The notes under the pieces were generated by a model. It had not been told where the DNA came from, made no database searches, and saw nothing but the letters and a program-made list of their open reading frames with translations. A stretch of 64,000 nt of DNA, taken from contig QHTE01000060.1 of assembly GCA_003220685.1 (NCBI GenBank), positions 1-64,000 of the forward strand, written 5' to 3'. Position 1 is the first letter of the stretch, and each line of letters begins with the position of its first letter. Source of the DNA: Candidatus Rokuibacteriota bacterium. GTDB lineage: Bacteria > Methylomirabilota > Methylomirabilia > Rokubacteriales > CSP1-6. The translations under genes were made by a program, and so were the position numbers. This document shows, in pieces, positions 60,232 to 64,000 of the stretch.

Positions 60232-62133
60232 TTGGTGGCGACAGTAGCCGGTCGGCGAGCTGAATCCCCCGTTGAGGTCGGCGAGGCGCGCCGCATGGCG
60301 TGGCCCTCGCTGGCATGGCTCTGGTGGAGGCTCGTCGCCCTCACCGGTGTCTACTTCGCCGCCGGAAAGATCGGCCTGTCGCTCGCGTTCGTCCACGCCA
60401 GCGCGACGGCGGTATGGCCCCCGACCGGCATCGCGCTGGCGGCCCTCCTGCTGTACGGATTCCCGGTGTGGCCGGCGATCTTCCTCGGGGCGTTCCTGGT
60501 GAACGTGACGACGGCCGGATCGGTCGCCTCGTCGCTGGGCATCGCCACCGGCAACACCCTCGAGGCGGTCATCGGCGCCTGGCTCGTGAATCGCTGGGCC
60601 GGCGGGCGCGAGGTCTTCCTCCACGCCCGGGGCTTCTTCGCGTTCGCCGCGCTGGCGGGCGGCGCGGGTACGGCGGTGAGCGCGACCTTTGGTGTCACGA
60701 GCCTGGCACTCTCCGGATACGCGAGCTGGTCGCGCTTCGGCGAGATCTGGCTGACGTGGTGGCTCGGCGACATGGCCGGTGCGCTCGTGCTGGCGCCGGT
60801 CCTGTTCCTGTGGGCCACGGGTCGGGACAAGCCGCTCGCGCGACTGGCCGTGCCGGAGCTCGCGCTCGCGCTCGCGTCGGTCGTCCTCGTGGGCGGCGTC
60901 GTGTTCGACGGGCTCGGACCGGCGTGGGCGCGCGGCTATCCCCTCGAGTTCCTCTGCATCCCGCCGCTCGTCTTCGCGGCGTTCCGGTTCGGCCAGCGCG
61001 AGGCGGCGACGTGCGTGGCGCTGCTCGCACTCCTGGCGATCCTCGGAACGCTGGCGGGGCACGGGCCGTTCGCGCGAGACTCCCAGAACGAGTCGCTCCT
61101 GCTGCTCCAGGCCTTCCTGATGACGCTCACGATCGTGACGATCCCGCTGGCGGCCGTGGTGCGCGAGCACGAGCGCAGCGAAGCGGCCCTCGCGCGCACC
61201 GCGGCCATCGTGGCCTACTCCGACGACGCGATCATCGGCAAGACGCTGGACGGGATCATCACCTCGTGGAACGAGGGCGCCGAGCGCCTCTACGGCTACA
61301 CGGCCGCCGAGGCGATCGGGCGGCCGATCACGCTGATCATCCCGCGCGAGCTGAGCCACGAGCTGCCCGAGATCCTCGAGCGGCTCCGGCGGGGCGAGCG
61401 GGTCGAGCACTTCGAGACGTTGCGGGTCGCGAAGAACGACCGTCACATCGACGTCTCGGTCACGATCTCGCCGGTGCAGGACACGAGCGGCCGGATCATC
61501 GGCGCCTCGTCGATCGCCCGCGACATCACGCACCGAAAGCGTATCGAGGCGACGAAGCGCGAGCGGGACACCTTGCGGTCGGTCGCGAGCCTGGCGGCGG
61601 GAGCGGCGCACGAGATCAACAACCCGCTCGCGGTCGTCCTGGGCCACGCCCAGCTCATGGCCGAGGAGGTCGTCGGCCCGGCGCGCCAGCGGATCGGGGA
61701 GATCCTCGAGGCGATCGATCGCATCCGCGCCATCGTGGCCCGCATGCGGCACCTGACGCGCGTCGAGCTCCTCGAGGACACTCCCGGGCTTCCCCCGATC
61801 CTGGATCTCAGACGATCCAGCGAGCCGGAAACGGAGGCGCCGGCGAACCCGCCCGGAGAGCTGCCGCCGGCCGGCGACTGGCTCGTCATCGTCGCGCGCG
61901 ACGGGCCGGCGCGCTACAAGAGCGTCCAGAACACGTTCGCCGGGGCGGCCACCGAGGTGGTCGTCGATCGCCGGATGGGCGAGCGCCGGCGCGCCGGCTC
62001 CGACGCCTCGGGCGGTCGACGTCGAGGGAACCGGCGTCAGCGCGATATCAGCGGTGATCTCCGGACGCGTGGCTGGGCGCTGGTGGCGCGGTTGGTGAGT
62101 CGCATCGCCCCCGGAGCGCTGTCAGATTCCTGA
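60232..62133 (+). CDS. MASE1-PAS-HisKA protein without ATPase domain
   Basis: A 633-aa membrane sensor. About eight helices (residues 25-310) form a MASE1-like domain (AGKIGLSLAFVHASATAVWP, PPTGIALAALL). A PAS domain follows (AIVAYSDDAIIGKTLDGIIT to ARDITHRKR). HisKA has the His in GAAHEINNPLAVVLGHAQL. After RMRHLTRVELLEDTPGLPPI the HATPase expected next is absent; instead a tail of about 110 residues is basic and Arg-rich (VVDRRMGERRRAG, RTRGWALVAR). It cannot autophosphorylate alone and may be phosphorylated by, or dimerise with, the hybrid kinase downstream. The start is TTG 60232 or GTG 60235. Confidence 0.82.
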   Translation: MVATVAGRRAESPVEVGEARRMAWPSLAWLWWRLVALTGVYFAAGKIGLSLAFVHASATAVWPPTGIALAALLLYGFPVWPAIFLGAFLVNVTTAGSVASSLGIATGNTLEAVIGAWLVNRWAGGREVFLHARGFFAFAALAGGAGTAVSATFGVTSLALSGYASWSRFGEIWLTWWLGDMAGALVLAPVLFLWATGRDKPLARLAVPELALALASVVLVGGVVFDGLGPAWARGYPLEFLCIPPLVFAAFRFGQREAATCVALLALLAILGTLAGHGPFARDSQNESLLLLQAFLMTLTIVTIPLAAVVREHERSEAALARTAAIVAYSDDAIIGKTLDGIITSWNEGAERLYGYTAAEAIGRPITLIIPRELSHELPEILERLRRGERVEHFETLRVAKNDRHIDVSVTISPVQDTSGRIIGASSIARDITHRKRIEATKRERDTLRSVASLAAGAAHEINNPLAVVLGHAQLMAEEVVGPARQRIGEILEAIDRIRAIVARMRHLTRVELLEDTPGLPPILDLRRSSEPETEAPANPPGELPPAGDWLVIVARDGPARYKSVQNTFAGAATEVVVDRRMGERRRAGSDASGGRRRGNRRQRDISGDLRTRGWALVARLVSRIAPGALSDS

Positions 62134-62268
62134 AACGGACTGTCAGGCGGCCGACTCCGCTCGGCCTTCGTCGGCGCGGTGCGCGGCCGATGTGCGTGTC
62201 GGCGCCCTCGACTCGATGCGACGCAATTTCCAGATCTTCAGCCGTCCCGCGGTTCCGCGTCGCGCGCC

Positions 62269-62284
62269 TGGCATCATCGATGCT
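62269..62284 (+). promoter_or_regulatory. Candidate sigma-54 promoter before the hybrid kinase
   Basis: TGGCATCATCGATGCT has GG-N10-GC spacing and TGGCA/TGCT boxes. It lies 68 bases before ATG 62352. No copy of the 10-kb dyads is nearby, so it is weaker evidence than the other three sites. Confidence 0.35.
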
Positions 62285-62351
62285 GGCCGTGTTCCTCGGA
62301 AGGCCGTCACGGTGACCAGTGGTCAAGAGAGAGAGACGCCGAGGAGATTTC

Positions 62352-63920
62352 ATGGAGCCTGAGCCGTTTCGCGACGCCGGGATCCTGATCGTCGACGACG
62401 AGCGGTCAATGGTACGCCTCCAGGAGGAGCTGCTCGCGCACGCCGGCTACACGAATCTTCGGAGCACGAGCGATTCGCGCGAGGTCTTGGGACTCTGCGC
62501 CGCATTCCAGCCCGATCTGATCTTGCTGGATCTGCGGATGCCCAATCTCGACGGCATCGAGGTGCTCAGGCGGCTCAAACCGCAGCGGGCGGAGGCCTAT
62601 CTGCCGGTGCTCGTCCTGACGGCCGACGTCTCGCGCGAGAGCAAGCGGGCGGCGCTCGAGGCCGGCGCCAGCGATTTCGTCATCAAGCCCTTCGAGCAGA
62701 TCGAGCTGCTCCTACGCGTGCGCAATCTCCTCGAGATGCGGTTTCTCCATCAGGACCTGCGGCGCCAGAACGAGGATCTGGAGCTCCGCATCCAGGAGCG
62801 CACGCGTCAGCTGCTCGAGGCGGAGAAGCTGGCGACGATGGGAAATCTGCTCGCCGGCGTCGCGCACGAGCTCAACAGCCCGCTGTCGGTCATCCTCGGG
62901 CAGGTCGGACTGTTCGCGCCCAGCGGCGTCGACCCGAACGCGCGCACCCGGATCAAGGACATCGGCGAGGCCGCCGACCGCTGCGTGCGGATCGTCCGGA
63001 GCTTCCTGACGATGGCCCGTCGCCACCCGCCGGAGCGGGGCCACGTGTCGCTCAATCACCTCTTGCGCGACGCGGTGGAGCTCCTGGCCTTCGAGCTGCG
63101 GATCGCCAACATCGAGGTGGGCTTCGATCTCGCGAAGGATCTGCCGCTCGTCTGGGCCGACGCGCACCAGCTCAAGCAGGTCGTGGTGAACCTCGTGACG
63201 AACGCCCGCCAGGCGGTCCAGGACGCCGCGCCGCCGCGCCGGTTGACCCTGCGGACGCGCCCTGACGCGCAAGGGCAGAAGGTGCGCATCGAGGTCGCCG
63301 ACAGCGGCCCGGGGATTCCGCGCGAGATCAGGGCCCGGATCTTCGAGCCGTTCTTCACGACCAAGCCCGAGGGGGAAGGCACGGGGCTCGGCCTGGCGCT
63401 GGCCCGCGGAATCGTCGAGAGTCACGGCGGCGAGATCGACGTGGAGGGCGCGCCGGGAGAGGGCGCGCGCTTCGTCATCGATCTGCCGGTGGGCGCACCG
63501 CCGGCGCCGGCCGACGAGCCCGACGATCTCGACGCCGCGCCGCCGGTGCCCGGCAAGACCATCCTCGTGGTGGACGACGAGCCCGCCGTCGCCTCGCTCC
63601 TGGCCGAGGCGCTGTCACGCGACGGCTACAAGGTCGACCTGGCCGCGAACGGCGCCATCGCGCTGCGGATGCTCGGGACGCGCGACTACGACCTGATCGT
63701 CAGCGACAGCGGCATGCCCGTGCTGAACGGCCCCGAGCTCTACTGCGAGGTGGAGCGGCGCGAGCCGCGCCTGACCCGGCGGTTCGTCTTCGTCACCGGG
63801 GACATCCTGAATGCGCGGACGCTGGCGTTCCTGGCGCGCACGGGCGCCCCTCAGCTGGAGAAGCCCTTCACCGTCGAGAGCGTCAAGCGCGTCGTGCGGC
63901 GCGCGTTGCTCGCGCAGTAG
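62352..63920 (+). CDS. Hybrid histidine kinase, REC-HisKA-HATPase-REC
   Basis: A 522-aa soluble protein. The first receiver (about 8-125) has [22 protein letters not shown] and FVIKPFEQ. A coiled linker ([20 protein letters not shown]) leads to HisKA ([19 protein letters not shown]) and HATPase ([36 protein letters not shown]). A second receiver (about 395-522) has [24 protein letters not shown] and a late LEKPFTVES. The architecture suits a relay integrating another kinase's signal. GAGGAG precedes ATG 62352. It follows the ATPase-less HisKA protein. Confidence 0.9.
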   Translation: MEPEPFRDAGILIVDDERSMVRLQEELLAHAGYTNLRSTSDSREVLGLCAAFQPDLILLDLRMPNLDGIEVLRRLKPQRAEAYLPVLVLTADVSRESKRAALEAGASDFVIKPFEQIELLLRVRNLLEMRFLHQDLRRQNEDLELRIQERTRQLLEAEKLATMGNLLAGVAHELNSPLSVILGQVGLFAPSGVDPNARTRIKDIGEAADRCVRIVRSFLTMARRHPPERGHVSLNHLLRDAVELLAFELRIANIEVGFDLAKDLPLVWADAHQLKQVVVNLVTNARQAVQDAAPPRRLTLRTRPDAQGQKVRIEVADSGPGIPREIRARIFEPFFTTKPEGEGTGLGLALARGIVESHGGEIDVEGAPGEGARFVIDLPVGAPPAPADEPDDLDAAPPVPGKTILVVDDEPAVASLLAEALSRDGYKVDLAANGAIALRMLGTRDYDLIVSDSGMPVLNGPELYCEVERREPRLTRRFVFVTGDILNARTLAFLARTGAPQLEKPFTVESVKRVVRRALLAQ

Positions 63921-63932
63921 CGCTCCGGCCGG

Positions 63933-64000
63933 TCAGACCTTCCAGCCCCACCGGACCGCCGCGCGGTAGCGCCAGCCCGTGCTGGATCTCAGCACCGCCA
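63933..64000 (-). CDS. C-terminal end of an unidentified protein
   Basis: The last 22 codons of a minus-strand gene entering from the right edge, ending SSTGWRYRAAVRWGWKV and TGA. Aromatic and basic ends like this occur in several families; none can be named from so little. The gene is convergent with the hybrid kinase, 12 bases after its stop. Confidence 0.35.
   Translation of the reverse strand, partial: AVLRSSTGWRYRAAVRWGWKV

Noticed and set aside
1-64000. tRNA, rRNA, insertion sequence, integrase or prophage genes
   Set aside because: None was recognised on either strand; the gene-poor gaps are short and explained by promoters or hairpins.

Overview
The window is about 64 kb of very GC-rich bacterial DNA with tightly packed genes and many 4-base ATGA/GTGA stop-start overlaps. 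I see no rRNA, tRNA, insertion sequence, prophage or CRISPR array. Gene content (solute-binding-protein transporters, a PEP-mutase-like lyase, SoxCD-type enzymes, a stressosome, a large exopolysaccharide locus) suggests an uncultured, free-living, Gram-negative soil or sediment bacterium. A Rokubacteria/Methylomirabilota-like lineage is my best guess, but that is inference from gene style only.

Left half, 1-27 kb (metabolism and regulation). A sugar-type ABC importer and a frameshifted family-3 binding protein lie on the minus strand. They are followed by a PEP-mutase/isocitrate-lyase-family enzyme, an S51 peptidase, a thioredoxin-fold protein and an aldo/keto reductase. From 7.3 to 11.8 kb comes the most interesting regulatory island: an NtrC-type response regulator and a multi-spanning histidine kinase. 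Next to them are four copies of a 15-bp dyad, flanked on both sides by divergent sigma-54 (-24/-12) promoters. One promoter faces the kinase/regulator operon and the other a 75-aa secreted protein built of 10-residue DIQAPR repeats. A further sigma-54 promoter precedes a 61-aa winged-helix protein and an alpha/beta hydrolase. Next are an RND efflux pump with a broken permease gene, a leuC-leuD-maoC-FAH-TPP decarboxylase operon, and a minus-strand SoxC/cytochrome, deacetylase and acyl-CoA carboxylase operon led by a 48-aa gene.

Middle, 27-32.5 kb: a stressosome operon (RsbR, RsbS, RsbT and RsbX-like proteins). Its apparent output is a histidine kinase carrying an RsbU-type N-terminal domain, followed by two closely similar NarL-type response regulators. 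The second regulator probably has its own leaderless promoter.

Right half, 32.5-60.1 kb: one long plus-strand exopolysaccharide operon. It encodes an export protein, a Wzz-type chain-length protein, an ExeA-like ATPase, a tyrosine autokinase, a YvcK-like protein, a priming sugar transferase, two nucleotide-sugar dehydrogenases, several glycosyltransferases, deacetylase, O-antigen-ligase-like polymerase, CapK, DUF362, flippase, heparinase-like lyase, methyltransferase, asparagine-synthase-like amidotransferase and a beta-helix protein. The gene set resembles exosortase-A-associated loci, yet no exosortase or PEP-CTERM protein is present. The window ends with a HisKA protein lacking an ATPase domain, a REC-HisKA-HATPase-REC hybrid kinase and the end of a minus-strand gene.

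Several genes carry deletions or breaks: the RND permease, the FAH hydrolase, a DUF853/nitrilase chimera, a fragmentary polysaccharide deacetylase and the frameshifted binding protein. They may reflect genuine decay or assembly/consensus errors; reads are needed to decide.
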